From positions 1-64,000 of the IMG/VR virus record IMGVR_UViG_3300032285_000892: a stretch of DNA of 64,000 nucleotides; one strand, given 5' to 3'. The DNA is from a virus. The notes under the pieces are model-generated. The model ran no database searches, was not told the DNA's origin, and was given only the letters and a program-made list of their open reading frames with translations. Positions 32,121-42,066 of this stretch are shown piece after piece; within the stretch, counting starts at the first letter, position 1, and the number at the start of each line of letters is the position of its first letter. Position numbers and translations under genes: made by a program.

Positions 32121-33263
32121 ATGGCTGATTTTTCATTGACCACCCTGTTTGTAGTTCCTGTAGGTAATACATTACCTAGTTCTGGTTCTACACAAAACCT
32201 TACCGCAGGACGGTTTGGTATTTTTACAAATACTTATGCTGCTGATAACGTTGGTACTGCCATCGCTGCTGCTCCATATTTCTATTTGGCTCAAGGACGT
32301 ACTAATACGTACTTACAAGGATCTAAGCGTTCTGACAAGATTTCTGCTGCTAACGTATCTGCATGGTACAAAGTTGTAGGATCTCCAGTAGCTGCTAACC
32401 AAGTAACTGATGTAACTAACTTTACTGTTACTCCAGGTACTGATGTAACTATCACGTTACGTGCATTCTCTTCTTATTTAAGCACATTGTACTTCAATGG
32501 TTTCACTCGTTCAGTGACTGTTAAAGGTGAGTGTTTAGCTTGTGGTGGAGATCCATGTGCTGATGTTAATGTTCCTGCATTGATCGATGCATTTATTTTG
32601 AAGTTTGAAGAGCATGCTCCAGGTGATAACCCTGATAACATCTACTTCACTCAGTTTTACCAATTCCAACGTATTGGTAATGATCAAAATGCTATCTTAC
32701 GTATCTCTGGTAAGCCATTAACTAAATATGGTCAACCTTGCGACGTGGCTGCATTCCCTTGGGAGTATGACCGTATGTGGTTCCGTACTTTCGTTTATGC
32801 TGGTCCTGCTACAACTGCTGATTTTATCGTTGCAGATTCTTGTAACATGGTTGCTGATGCTTATGTAACTCAGCGTTCTTCTTATATCTCTGGTACTTCT
32901 GGTGAAATTGCTCAATTAGAGAAAAATTACTATAGCTACCAAGCTGGTTATTTGAAGCACTTATATCGTATGGTTGGATACAATGAGAACTTTGAGTCTT
33001 GGGTATCTGATGGAACTACTTATGACACTTACTATATTCGTTTTAACGAGTATGACAAGTCTGCATACAAGTGGGGTGATTTCATCATCGAAGATTCAAT
33101 GGTAATCATTGCTGCTCCTCAGTCGTTAGCTGCTGACATCGAAGATGTATTAGCTACTGCATTAGGATTGCCTGTTGATGAGACTGGTGATATTGTGTCA
33201 ACTACTAGTACAACTACTACTATTTGGCCTTCAACTAGTACAACAACTACTTTGATTCCTTAA
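32121..33263 (+). CDS. abundant virion protein with Thr-rich C-terminus, 380 aa
   Basis: A 380-residue beta-rich protein with strongly optimised codons like the capsid gene, so probably very abundant in the virion (auxiliary capsid or head decoration). Two Cys pairs occur in GECLACGGDPC (near residue 137). The C-terminus is a low-complexity Thr/Ser tail (TTSTTTTIWPSTSTTTTL). The Thr/Ser repeats recur in the fibre protein at 39602. A terminator-like hairpin follows directly, which separates this gene from the next. Function inferred from expression and position. Confidence 0.65.
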   Translation: MADFSLTTLFVVPVGNTLPSSGSTQNLTAGRFGIFTNTYAADNVGTAIAAAPYFYLAQGRTNTYLQGSKRSDKISAANVSAWYKVVGSPVAANQVTDVTNFTVTPGTDVTITLRAFSSYLSTLYFNGFTRSVTVKGECLACGGDPCADVNVPALIDAFILKFEEHAPGDNPDNIYFTQFYQFQRIGNDQNAILRISGKPLTKYGQPCDVAAFPWEYDRMWFRTFVYAGPATTADFIVADSCNMVADAYVTQRSSYISGTSGEIAQLEKNYYSYQAGYLKHLYRMVGYNENFESWVSDGTTYDTYYIRFNEYDKSAYKWGDFIIEDSMVIIAAPQSLAADIEDVLATALGLPVDETGDIVSTTSTTTTIWPSTSTTTTLIP

Positions 33264-33286
33264 TAAAAGAAGTAATCATATAACCT

Positions 33287-33325
33287 ATGCCAGAGGGTAA
33301 GAGGATAATCTCTGTCCTCTGGCAT
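33287..33325 (+). terminator. hairpin terminator or processing site
   Basis: A 10-bp stem ATGCCAGAGG/CCTCTGGCAT (33287-33296 with 33316-33325) has an inner AGAG/CTCT stem and is followed by TATTATTTAA. The U-tract is broken, so the element may be a partial terminator or an mRNA stabiliser between two structural genes. Confidence 0.65.
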
Positions 33326-33339
33326 TATTATTTAACGCT

Positions 33340-33909
33340 ATGCCAACATTAAAATTAGAATTCTTAGTAATTCCTACATACAACACTTTAACGTTAGGTG
33401 TTGCAGATGCTTCTACATATCCTACAAATCCTCCTAATGTAACAGCTCCGACAATTGAATTCACTATTCCAAAAGTATTAGCACCTGTATCTTTACCATT
33501 TGTTCCTAATGATTTTAATATCTTTAATTCATTATCATTAGGGTTAACTGATGTAGATCATGATTTAGCTCCTCTTCCTGACGGTGTGTGGATAATTAAA
33601 TACTCAGTAGCTCCAGCATTTGATAACAATGTAACGCATACAATCATGCGTACAGATGTAATTCAAGAAAAGTTTGATAATGCATTTATGAAACTTGATA
33701 TGATGGAATGTGATATGGCTATCAAGACACAATCTAAAGTACAATTGAATAGCATATACTACTTAATTCAAGGATCAATTGCTGCTGCTAATAACTCAGC
33801 AGTAGTTACTGCTAATAAGTTATACGCACAGGCAGATAGATTATTAAATAACTTTATTAGAAACAACTGTGGATGTACTGGTAACAACTACATCGTAAAC
33901 TTTACATAG
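33340..33909 (+). CDS. virion protein with Cys-containing C-terminus, 189 aa
   Basis: A 189-residue protein. The first half is beta-rich (LKLEFLVIPTYNTLTLGVAD) and begins like a fibre or decoration domain. The second half is helical, with a pattern MKLDMMECDMAIKTQSKVQLNS and a final NCGC. The layout matches a conserved crAss-like structural gene I remember upstream of the fibre cluster. The following Cys-rich genes suggest a shared module. Function unknown. Confidence 0.6.
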   Translation: MPTLKLEFLVIPTYNTLTLGVADASTYPTNPPNVTAPTIEFTIPKVLAPVSLPFVPNDFNIFNSLSLGLTDVDHDLAPLPDGVWIIKYSVAPAFDNNVTHTIMRTDVIQEKFDNAFMKLDMMECDMAIKTQSKVQLNSIYYLIQGSIAAANNSAVVTANKLYAQADRLLNNFIRNNCGCTGNNYIVNFT

Positions 33910-33910
33910 T

Positions 33911-34045
33911 ATGGCTAATTGCAAAAGATGTCAAGTAAAAGTTGGCTGTGGATGCCAATTGGTTAATGGTTATTGTTCAGCATGTAATTACGCTGTTCAA
34001 GAAGAAATAAAACAACAACAAGATGCTAACGCCCAGGCTAACTAA
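33911..34045 (+). CDS. Cys-rich small protein, 44 aa
   Basis: A 44-codon gene, MANCKRCQVKVGCGCQLVNG then YCSACNYAVQ. Six cysteines in three CxC or CxxC groups suit a compact zinc finger. It starts 1 base behind the preceding gene's stop and overlaps the next gene by 23 bases. No family recognised. Confidence 0.6.
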   Translation: MANCKRCQVKVGCGCQLVNGYCSACNYAVQEEIKQQQDANAQAN

Positions 34046-34289
34046 TTATATCGCCAATTCTACAATTCCTGTACTGCTAGCTGATATAGATGAGCGAATA
34101 GCAGAACTTGCTGGTTTAGAATACAACAATATTGTATATGCTGTAAACAATTACATCAATACAGTAGCACTACAAGATTTGTTAAACTATAAACGAATCT
34201 TGTTATTTAAGAATTGTAATGCTGATTACTGTAAATGTTTTACAGTGGAGATGATTGCAAGTAGAGTTAAAATATTGATTCATAGATAA
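34023..34289 (+). CDS. hypothetical protein, 88 aa
   Basis: An 88-residue helical protein (MLTPRLTNYIANSTIPVLLA) ending in a Cys-containing segment (NCNADYCKCFTVEM). It overlaps the Cys-rich gene and lies directly before the collagen-like fibre. Function unknown. Confidence 0.55.
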   Translation: MLTPRLTNYIANSTIPVLLADIDERIAELAGLEYNNIVYAVNNYINTVALQDLLNYKRILLFKNCNADYCKCFTVEMIASRVKILIHR

Positions 34290-34301
34290 AATTATTAATA
34301 G

Positions 34302-37229
34302 ATGGCTTGTGTACCAGGAATGCCTTGTTATGATCAGAATGCTTTTCCATTAAAGAATGCTAGTTCTGATTGTGATAGCTGTTGTCCAGTTGAATCCACA
34401 CGTGTTATATACGATGGACCAAATCTTCCAGTATCAGGTATAAATACAGAAGATTGCTTAACTCTTGCTTTAGAAAAGTTAGATGAAGCCATCTATAGAT
34501 ATAATGGATCCACTTCAGGTACAGCAGGTACATCTGGATCAAATGGCACTAGTGGATCAAATGGATTAGCTGGAACTAGTGGAACTAATGGTAGATCAGG
34601 AACTAGTGGAATTAATGGTGCTGCAGGAACTTCAGGTTCAAGTGGGTCATCTGGTAGAGAGGGTTCTAATGGCACATCAGGATCATCAGGATCATCAGGA
34701 TCTACTGGACGTAATGGTTCTAACGGAACATCAGCAACAGCAGGCACATCTGCAACAAGCGGTACAGCAAGTACTGCTGGTACTAGTGGGACTAATGGAA
34801 CATCAGGTATTGATGGAACTTCTGGAACTTCTGGAACCAGTGGAACTAGTGGAACCTCAGGTACAAACGGAACATCTGGTACTAATGGTACATCAGGTAC
34901 TACTGGTACAACAGGAACATCAGGTACAACTGGTACTAATGGTACCTCAGGTACTACTGGTACTAATGGGACCTCAGGTACTAATGGTACAACAGGCACT
35001 TCAGGAACAACTGGAACATCTGGAACTAATGGCACTTCAGGTGTTAATGGTACATTTGGAACTAGTGGTACTAATGGTACCTCAGCTACAAGTGGAACTT
35101 CTGGTACATCAGCTACAAGTGGTACTAATGGCACAAGTGCATCAAGCGGTACCAATGGTACAAGTGGCACTAATGGTACGTCAGGAACTAATGGTGATAA
35201 ATTTTTAACATCATCAACAACTACAAAAACTATTGCTACAGGTCCATGGACTTTATCAGTAGATCCAGGTTTAGCATATATACCAGGACAAGGTGTATTA
35301 ATATCATACGATTCTGCTAATAGCATGACTGGTGTTGTTGTTAACTATATATCAGGAACAGGGTCATTAAGTGTTGATATTACTACAACACTTGGTAGTG
35401 GTTCACATAGTCTTTGGCTTGTTAATTTATCAGGTGTAGCTGGAGGTGCAGGTACAAGTGGTACTAATGGAACCTCAGGTGCTAATGGTACTTTTGGTAC
35501 TTCTGGTACATCTGGTACACATGGAACATCAGGTACAAATGGAACATCAGGTACAACAGGTACTAATGGTACATCTGGTACATCTGGTACAAATGGTACA
35601 TCAGGCACTAACGGAACATCTGGCACTAACGGAACATCTGGTACTAATGGCACATCAGGTACTACTGGTACAAATGGAACATCAGGTACTACTGGTACAA
35701 ACGGAACATCTGGTACAAATGGTACTTCTGGTACAAATGGTACTTCTGGAACGACAGGAACATCTGGCACTAATGGTACAACAGGAACAACAGGTACTTC
35801 TGGTACTAATGGTACATCTGGTACCAATGGTACAACAGGAACATCAGGTACAACAGGTACCTCAGGTACAAATGGAACATCTGGTATTACTGGTACAGCT
35901 GGTACTACAGGAACTAGTGGAGCAAGAGGAGCAAGTAACTGGACTCCTAATTTAACAAACGTTACACAATCACTTACAGATTCTCAAACATATACAAAGA
36001 CTGGCGGTAGTAATACTGCTTTTGATGCCCAAGTATATTCATCACAAGGATATGTAACAGGAGCATTTGTCACAGCTAGATTCTCTACAATTACTGTTGA
36101 CACAATGTTTGGATTAAACTCTGATCCAGCAACAGATCCTAATTTTACTTCTATTGATTATGCAATTTATGCTTCAGCTGGATATATTTATACTTCTGAG
36201 GGTGGTACAGTAAGTGCAGCATATGGTCAATATTTTGCAACAGATGTATTTACAATAACTTATGATGGATATAATATAAGATATTATCAAAATAGTACGT
36301 TACTAAGAAAAGTCGTTAGACCACTTGGTAATGCATTATATCTTGATTCATCATTTGCTAACATAGGAGATGCTATTAACTCTGTAGGATTTGGTCCTAT
36401 GGGTGGAGCTGGTACAAATGGTACTTCAGGAACAAACGGTACACATGGAACATCTGGTACAAATGGTACACACGGTACATCGGGAACTAATGGTACAAGT
36501 AGTATAATAGATGCTATTCCACCGTTATCAATAAGTGGAGGAGGAACAATATCTATTCCTGCAGCTAATTCAGTTACTAATGGTTATTTGACTTCTACCT
36601 ACTTTAATATATTTAATGGTAAACAAGATCCATTAAGTATTAATAACTTATCAGTATCTCCAACAGGCGTATTAAATTTAACAGGAGGTACTGGAGCAGT
36701 GATAGGATCTGGTACAGCTATTTCACTTAGTCAAGCAACTAGTTCACAATCAGGATATTTAAGTTCTACTGACTGGAATACATTCAATAATAAACAAGGA
36801 GCATTAACTAATCCTGTAACAGGAACTGGTACCACTGGTACAATTGTTAAGTTTACAGGAAGTTCTACAGTAGGTAATAGTATAATTACTGAATCTGGGG
36901 CTGCAATTAATGTTGCTGGAACTCTTACTGCTACAGGTAACATCACATCACCTGGATTCTATCAAAGTTCTTCTAGAGAACTTAAAGATAACATTAATGT
37001 ATTTGATAGAAGTGCTGTAGATATTATTAACGAAACCACTATTGTAGAGTTTATTTATAAGAATGATCCAGACAAAAGAATTCACTATGGTTTCATTGCT
37101 GAAGATACTCCTGTAGAACTATCTACAGAAGATCAAAAAAGTATGGATACTAACTCCGTAGTAGGTATATTAATTAAAGCCATTCAAGAATTAGACGCTA
37201 GGGTAAAAGCATTAGAGAATGAAGACTGA
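34302..37229 (+). CDS. collagen-like fibre with C-terminal S74 intramolecular chaperone
   Basis: A 975-residue fibre. A Cys-containing N-terminal anchor (about 65 residues) is followed by long G-T-S/G-T-N/G-T-T collagen-like triplets in two blocks (about 68-303 and 383-545) and a short third block near residue 710. The blocks are separated by small beta domains. Two short modules with [17 protein letters not shown] and [16 protein letters not shown], typical of phage fibres, follow. The C-terminus has the peptidase S74 signature SSRELKDNI (S891, K895) and a coiled coil, [20 protein letters not shown]74 domains trimerise the fibre and self-cleave between Ser and a preceding residue, using a Ser/Lys dyad. 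It is likely a head or tail fibre for host attachment. It overlaps the next gene by 11 bases. Confidence 0.85.
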   Translation: MACVPGMPCYDQNAFPLKNASSDCDSCCPVESTRVIYDGPNLPVSGINTEDCLTLALEKLDEAIYRYNGSTSGTAGTSGSNGTSGSNGLAGTSGTNGRSGTSGINGAAGTSGSSGSSGREGSNGTSGSSGSSGSTGRNGSNGTSATAGTSATSGTASTAGTSGTNGTSGIDGTSGTSGTSGTSGTSGTNGTSGTNGTSGTTGTTGTSGTTGTNGTSGTTGTNGTSGTNGTTGTSGTTGTSGTNGTSGVNGTFGTSGTNGTSATSGTSGTSATSGTNGTSASSGTNGTSGTNGTSGTNGDKFLTSSTTTKTIATGPWTLSVDPGLAYIPGQGVLISYDSANSMTGVVVNYISGTGSLSVDITTTLGSGSHSLWLVNLSGVAGGAGTSGTNGTSGANGTFGTSGTSGTHGTSGTNGTSGTTGTNGTSGTSGTNGTSGTNGTSGTNGTSGTNGTSGTTGTNGTSGTTGTNGTSGTNGTSGTNGTSGTTGTSGTNGTTGTTGTSGTNGTSGTNGTTGTSGTTGTSGTNGTSGITGTAGTTGTSGARGASNWTPNLTNVTQSLTDSQTYTKTGGSNTAFDAQVYSSQGYVTGAFVTARFSTITVDTMFGLNSDPATDPNFTSIDYAIYASAGYIYTSEGGTVSAAYGQYFATDVFTITYDGYNIRYYQNSTLLRKVVRPLGNALYLDSSFANIGDAINSVGFGPMGGAGTNGTSGTNGTHGTSGTNGTHGTSGTNGTSSIIDAIPPLSISGGGTISIPAANSVTNGYLTSTYFNIFNGKQDPLSINNLSVSPTGVLNLTGGTGAVIGSGTAISLSQATSSQSGYLSSTDWNTFNNKQGALTNPVTGTGTTGTIVKFTGSSTVGNSIITESGAAINVAGTLTATGNITSPGFYQSSSRELKDNINVFDRSAVDIINETTIVEFIYKNDPDKRIHYGFIAEDTPVELSTEDQKSMDTNSVVGILIKAIQELDARVKALENED
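34500..35200. repeat. collagen-like Gly-Thr-Xaa coding repeat, first block
   Basis: Imperfect 9-base units coding for Gly-Thr-Ser/Asn/Thr triplets repeat across the block. The codons vary (GGT, GGA, ACT, ACA, TCA, AGT), so the repetition is kept at the protein level. Long open frames on the other strands here are shadows of this repeat. Confidence 0.85.
35445..35935. repeat. collagen-like coding repeat, second block
   Basis: Second stretch of Gly-Thr-Xaa triplets in the same fibre gene, with the same codon variation. Such repeats can change length by recombination and so alter fibre length between isolates. Confidence 0.85.
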
Positions 37230-39573
37230 TAATTATATAGTTACAGCTACTGAGTTTAATGAGATGGCCCTTCAATTTGGTTATACTCGTAAAAATGGTA
37301 TATCTAATAGTAATAAGGGTAATACAAAAACAGAGTCAAGTGCTGCTTATTACTTAGATGAGAATGCTAATCCATGGTTTACATATACAGGTAACAGATG
37401 TCCTAGATATCAAGACTTTGTATGTGCTCCATCAGGATTAACTGTTACAGTGGATACAGTTTCAGTTTATGATGAAACTCATACTAATCCAGTATATCAT
37501 TCTTATTACAGTTATTTATTTAAGATAAAAGCAACTGTTCCTCAAGTAACGCCCACTGTTATATTTGATATTACGCTCCCTAACAATATTGTATTAGGTG
37601 ATTTTAGATATGTACATTATAATGGTAGTCCAGTACCATTACCTACATCAGACTATTACTATGTAGATATATATGACATACCTTCAGGTAGAGTGAGAAT
37701 ATTTCTATACAAACAAGTTACCACTGAGTATGAAATAGCATTCAATGCATATCCTGCTGCACAATACGGTACATTTACAGCAACTGCAAATGTATCTGGT
37801 ACATGGTGTAATACAACAGTGACAGTACCTGGAACATACTCTTATGTGTTACTTCAACCAAATGTTGTAATATCAAAAACAATTTATTATAGTGCTAATA
37901 CTAATTGTGTATCAACTAAAGGATACTCTATAGATATTACTAACACAGGAGGAAAACTAATTGGTGGTACTCTTTCAGATACACTTCCATCAGGATTAGT
38001 GCTTGGACAATTTCAAGCAGTTAAATATGATGGAAATTTTGTATCATCTACATCTGATTATTACAATTTAACTACGTATCAAGAGGGAGTAAATGGTGGA
38101 CAGATAGTTCTTGAATTACTTAAAGAGATTAGTCCTGCTCATTACTACACGTTATATTTCTATGCATCAAATGTAGCAGCTGGATATTATACAAACACTG
38201 CAGTATATCAAAATTATGCATATGCGACAAGTGGATCAAATACAACATATTGGGCAGCAGCGGCAACAACTGCTTACTATGAATTAGAAAACTGTGCTAC
38301 GTACGATTATTTATATACTACAATTGCTCCATTAGGATATGGCAATAGATATAAACTTGCATCAAATCCAGATCCTTGGTATACATATACAGGATCATCA
38401 ATTGTAGACTGTGTTCCTCCACCAGGATATGAAACAGGATTCGAACAAACATCTTATTATGGATGTTGTACTAGTGCAGCTCATTGGGTTCCGATTGGAT
38501 ATTCATGTTATGGAACATGTAATAAATATGAAACAGTTTATGATGATAATCCATGTTCTCCAACATTTGGAACAACTAAACAAGGAGATGCTGTACAATA
38601 TAACTCTTCATATTGTTATGTACCTGGAGGCGCATTTCAATGTTGTGGACAACCAACTGGTCCTGTTTGGGCAAATAATGGTGACACTAATTGTTTTGGA
38701 AGCTGTACATTATATCAACCTCAAATAAATACAAATCCGTGTTATACAGGATCTCCACAGACTCAAAATAATCCATTAGGAACTAGTGATAGTTGTGGAA
38801 CTTGGGTAGGTGCACCTTATTGTAAAGGAACTAATAATTGTGAGGAATGGTATAAAGAAACAAATTCTTGTACTGGTAATGTTCGAAACGATCATTTAGT
38901 AAACTCAAATAGCACATATTGCGGAGGATGTTGTGGTCAATCTACAACACCTAATTGGCAAAATAGTGGATGGGGTTGTTATGGAACATGTAATAAGTAT
39001 AACATTGAACAAGATTTAAACTCTTGTTCTCCTACATATGGAAACCAAAGACAAGGAAGTTTAATACAGAGTAATTCAACTGATTGTAATGGATGTTGTG
39101 GAATATCTCCAGCTGCTAACTGGGTAGACACTGCCCCTGCTGCATGTAATGCTTGTCATCTAGTACAACCACAGATAGATAATAATGTTTGTTCAGCAAC
39201 ATATGGTGACACTAGAGATGCTGACCTTGGTTTAAATTCAGATTGTGGTGGATGGCCTACAGTTTACTATTGTGTAGGATATGATAAATGGTCTAAAGAA
39301 GTTAATATTTGTACAGGAGCTATACGTAATGAGACATTAGTAGAATCAAATAGTCCTTATTGTGGATATCATCCTTGCACTACTTGGGATATAAGTGCGT
39401 ATGATGCTGATACTTATGTAAGTGGTACTTATACTAACTGCGCAGGATTCTCTGATAGCTTCTCATTCTACTCTGCATTTGGAGGATATGCAGGAAGTAT
39501 ATGTGTAAGAAATGGTACATCACCAAGTGTAAGTGGTGGTGGAGCAAGTGATACAGGAAATGTATGTTCGTAA
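37219..39573 (+). CDS. Cys-rich repeat fibre/adhesin, 784 aa
   Basis: A 784-residue protein. The first third holds two similar beta domains resembling the DUF11 type ([20 protein letters not shown] then [13 protein letters not shown], and an earlier matching [13 protein letters not shown]). The C-terminal half carries about six Cys-rich repeats with pattern C-x-TCNKY-x-DxNPCSPTxGxxxxG-x-NSxxC, and at least 30 cysteines. Such Cys-rich repeats are typical of secreted Bacteroidota surface proteins and of fibre proteins of their phages. Disulfides would form only outside the cell or in the virion. It ends with a small domain [19 protein letters not shown]. The role is inferred as host binding. 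Confidence 0.65.
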   Translation: MKTDNYIVTATEFNEMALQFGYTRKNGISNSNKGNTKTESSAAYYLDENANPWFTYTGNRCPRYQDFVCAPSGLTVTVDTVSVYDETHTNPVYHSYYSYLFKIKATVPQVTPTVIFDITLPNNIVLGDFRYVHYNGSPVPLPTSDYYYVDIYDIPSGRVRIFLYKQVTTEYEIAFNAYPAAQYGTFTATANVSGTWCNTTVTVPGTYSYVLLQPNVVISKTIYYSANTNCVSTKGYSIDITNTGGKLIGGTLSDTLPSGLVLGQFQAVKYDGNFVSSTSDYYNLTTYQEGVNGGQIVLELLKEISPAHYYTLYFYASNVAAGYYTNTAVYQNYAYATSGSNTTYWAAAATTAYYELENCATYDYLYTTIAPLGYGNRYKLASNPDPWYTYTGSSIVDCVPPPGYETGFEQTSYYGCCTSAAHWVPIGYSCYGTCNKYETVYDDNPCSPTFGTTKQGDAVQYNSSYCYVPGGAFQCCGQPTGPVWANNGDTNCFGSCTLYQPQINTNPCYTGSPQTQNNPLGTSDSCGTWVGAPYCKGTNNCEEWYKETNSCTGNVRNDHLVNSNSTYCGGCCGQSTTPNWQNSGWGCYGTCNKYNIEQDLNSCSPTYGNQRQGSLIQSNSTDCNGCCGISPAANWVDTAPAACNACHLVQPQIDNNVCSATYGDTRDADLGLNSDCGGWPTVYYCVGYDKWSKEVNICTGAIRNETLVESNSPYCGYHPCTTWDISAYDADTYVSGTYTNCAGFSDSFSFYSAFGGYAGSICVRNGTSPSVSGGGASDTGNVCS

Positions 39574-39601
39574 ACTAACAAAATAAAATAAATAAATAAC
39601 A

Positions 39602-40654
39602 ATGAATGTCTTAATCACATTAACAACAGCAGGTGCAGATACAGGACCTTTTAATCTGTATTCAAATACAGATAGCTATGTTACAGCTTTTGCAACAGGT
39701 ATTGCAAAGTCTGTATTAGTTGCTGGGTATACAAGTACAGTGGTGCCAGCAGGCACAAACACTATACGTGTAAAATCTACAGGTGCATGTACTAATTTTG
39801 TAGACTTAGCTGTTGCAGGTGCAACTACAACTACCACTACTAGTAGTACATCTACAAGTACTTCTACATCAACAAGTACATCTACTAGTACAACTAGTAC
39901 AACAACTACACACCCTCCAGCTGATCAATGGTATCAACTTACTAACTGTACTACATCAGCAATTGATTACTCAGCAATGTATCCTACATCAGGACCACAA
40001 TTTGCATTGAATGATCGTGTAATTGATCTTGGAAGTAATTATTGGAAAGTTACTCAGATATATTATTCAAGCCCAGGTGGTTCTGGATTATTAATAGGAG
40101 CAACAGGTTTGACAGGATGTCCTGGTGATACAACAACTACTACATCTACTAGTACATCTACATCTACTAGTACAAGTACGTCAACAAGTACGTCAACAAG
40201 TACATCCACTAGTACGTCTACCAGTACGTCTACCAGTACTACAACTAGTACTACTACAGCAGCTCCTGGTACAACAACTACTACCACAACTGCACCGTTA
40301 CCTACTATCTTTGTTGATTTCTTATTACAATTAGATGCTGGTAATACAGGATCAATGGATATCTATACAGCATCCCCTATTGGTGCAGGATTTATATTGA
40401 GTCATACATTAACATCAAATGGTGAGAGTTGGTCAGTTGGATTACTTGCAGGTGATGGATACAAAGTAACTGTTACACAAGATACTAGAGCAACAAGTGG
40501 TCAAAGAGGTCAAATTGCAGATACAATAAATAGTACAACTACTTACTATTCTACTGCAGCTGGTGCACTTCCTCAATCAGTAACATCTGCTGATAGAACA
40601 CTTGCTAATGGAAATACATATAGTGTCCTTGGAATTTGTGGAGACGTTGTGTAA
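39602..40654 (+). CDS. Thr/Ser-repeat fibre protein, 350 aa
   Basis: A 350-residue protein with three ordered parts joined by low-complexity linkers. An N-terminal domain (MNVLITLTTAGADTGPFNLY) is followed by a linker of T/S repeats (residues about 77-103). A central domain has WYQLTNCTTSAIDYS, and a second longer T/S linker (about 177-225) follows. The C-terminal beta domain contains IFVDFLLQLDAGNTGSMDIY. Linkers of this kind are common in carbohydrate-binding proteins. A structured terminator directly follows. The T/S linkers may be glycosylated, but the usual Bacteroidota D-S/T motif is absent. Confidence 0.65.
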   Translation: MNVLITLTTAGADTGPFNLYSNTDSYVTAFATGIAKSVLVAGYTSTVVPAGTNTIRVKSTGACTNFVDLAVAGATTTTTTSSTSTSTSTSTSTSTSTTSTTTTHPPADQWYQLTNCTTSAIDYSAMYPTSGPQFALNDRVIDLGSNYWKVTQIYYSSPGGSGLLIGATGLTGCPGDTTTTTSTSTSTSTSTSTSTSTSTSTSTSTSTSTSTSTTTSTTTAAPGTTTTTTTAPLPTIFVDFLLQLDAGNTGSMDIYTASPIGAGFILSHTLTSNGESWSVGLLAGDGYKVTVTQDTRATSGQRGQIADTINSTTTYYSTAAGALPQSVTSADRTLANGNTYSVLGICGDVV

Positions 40655-40695
40655 TTGAAGATATAAAAAATCCTGTTTGTTGGTTTACAGGGTTT

Positions 40696-40734
40696 CTCCT
40701 AGGGGCACATGGTCCCTAGGAGTTTTCATTTTTA
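40696..40734 (+). terminator. rho-independent terminator ending the head/fibre block
   Basis: A 9-bp perfect stem CTCCTAGGG/CCCTAGGAG (40696-40704 with 40714-40722) has a 9-base loop and is followed by TTTTCATTTTT. It separates the capsid/fibre genes from the tail genes, which start with their own promoter. Confidence 0.9.
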
Positions 40735-40778
40735 TAATCAACTTTGTTAAACTATATAACTAATTCAATTACAATTAT

Positions 40779-40810
40779 TTGGTAAATACAAAATTAAATT
40801 TATATATTTA
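40779..40810 (+). promoter_or_regulatory. probable promoter of the tail block
   Basis: TTG at 40779-40781 is followed by 21 bases and TATATTTA at 40803-40810, close to the Bacteroidota -33/-7 consensus (spacing 19-21). It lies between the terminator and the metallophosphoesterase gene, 27 bases before its start codon. Confidence 0.55.
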
Positions 40811-40837
40811 GGATAATTTAACTAAACTACGAATAGG

Positions 40838-42064
40838 ATGACTGAAAATCAGGACATGCTTTTTCGTCTTGAAGCACTTTTAAGACGCAAGAAAAGCAAA
40901 TCATTCTATGCCGAGAGGCTTGGAATAACTGAGATTGAAGTAGATGAATTGTTAAAAGAGCTAAAAGAGAGAGATCAAGAACCTAACGATACATTGAAAA
41001 CACCTTTATTGTGTGAGTCAATAAGAAAGACAAACAACGAACGAGGAACTATTGAGAGTACAGTAATAGCTGATTTTGAACCGAAGGACGACATAGAGCT
41101 TGCTGCTCTACACAAGATCAACTTAGACAAATACATTATAGTAAACTACTGGTCTAAACTATTACCTAATGGTAAGTTTACATCATCAATCTTCTCTAAG
41201 AAAAAAGAGGCCAAAGACTACACTGCAGAGGACTTTGCAAAGTTCTTAGAGAATTATAAATCCAACTACATACCCCAGTTACCACCAGAGCTAGAACGTG
41301 CTAAGCTAATAGATGTTGAGATATCATTATCTGACTTCCATTTAGCTAAGAGGCATATTGATGGAGATAATTCACCAGCTGTTAGATGTAAGAGATACTT
41401 CAGTACAGCTGTAAGTCTTGCATATAATGTAAAATCATTATATGATATTGATAGAATTGTATTTCCAATATCAAATGACTTCTTTCATACAGATAACTTT
41501 CAGCATCAAACAACAAACGGAACACCACAAGAAACTATTGTTGACTATGCACATGAGTATGAATTAGGATTTGCTTTACTTGTAGATACAATCAAAGCAT
41601 TAAAGACTGTATGTAAAGAGTTGCATGTTATACTAGTACAAGGTAATCATGACAGAACTAAGTCTTATTATTTAGCTCATGCTCTTGATGTTTACTTCAA
41701 TGCAGAACCTAAGATATACTTTGATAGAGATCATTCTACAGTGAAGGCTACTTTGTTAGGAGAAACATTTATTGGTTATCATCATGGTAACTGTAAGATT
41801 GAGGATCTTCCTTTATTGTTTGCAACCCATCCTGATTACAGCCAAATGTTTGGATGTTCTAAGTACAGAGAAATACATACAGGTGATAAACATCACTACA
41901 TGGCTAAAGAAGTAAAAGGGGTAAGGATACAACAAATGCCTAGCCTGTCTGGTACAGATAGATGGCATCAAGATAATAACTTTGTCCACAGTGTGAGGGC
42001 AGCACTTGCTTTAGTCTATGATAAAGAGTTAGGCAAGATTTGTGAATTTGAAGAAAGAATATAA
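40838..42064 (+). CDS. calcineurin-like metallophosphoesterase
   Basis: A 408-residue metallophosphoesterase. The N-terminal part has a helix-turn-helix-like region (KSKSFYAERLGITEIEVDEL). The catalytic core has SDFHLAK (D166, H168), SNDFFHTDN (an altered GDxxD motif), GNHDR (N270-D272), YHHGN and TGDKHH. These motifs coordinate two metals. Phages use such enzymes as SbcD-like nucleases or for host nucleic acid or NAD signalling. It is the first gene of the tail transcript, which is unexpected for a nuclease and may mean it is a late enzyme. Length and motifs agree with the family. Confidence 0.85.
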   Translation: MTENQDMLFRLEALLRRKKSKSFYAERLGITEIEVDELLKELKERDQEPNDTLKTPLLCESIRKTNNERGTIESTVIADFEPKDDIELAALHKINLDKYIIVNYWSKLLPNGKFTSSIFSKKKEAKDYTAEDFAKFLENYKSNYIPQLPPELERAKLIDVEISLSDFHLAKRHIDGDNSPAVRCKRYFSTAVSLAYNVKSLYDIDRIVFPISNDFFHTDNFQHQTTNGTPQETIVDYAHEYELGFALLVDTIKALKTVCKELHVILVQGNHDRTKSYYLAHALDVYFNAEPKIYFDRDHSTVKATLLGETFIGYHHGNCKIEDLPLLFATHPDYSQMFGCSKYREIHTGDKHHYMAKEVKGVRIQQMPSLSGTDRWHQDNNFVHSVRAALALVYDKELGKICEFEERI

Positions 42065-42066
42065 CA

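Noticed and set aside
34493-35827. Long minus-strand frames rich in Val-Pro
   Set aside because: They are shadows of the Gly-Thr-Xaa triplet repeat of the collagen-like fibre (antisense ACC/TCC/GTA codons); no start signal or coupling supports them.
39813-40334. Frames rich in Leu/Gln or Val in the Thr/Ser repeat zone
   Set aside because: They are other-frame readings of the repeat DNA in the fibre gene and have no independent support.
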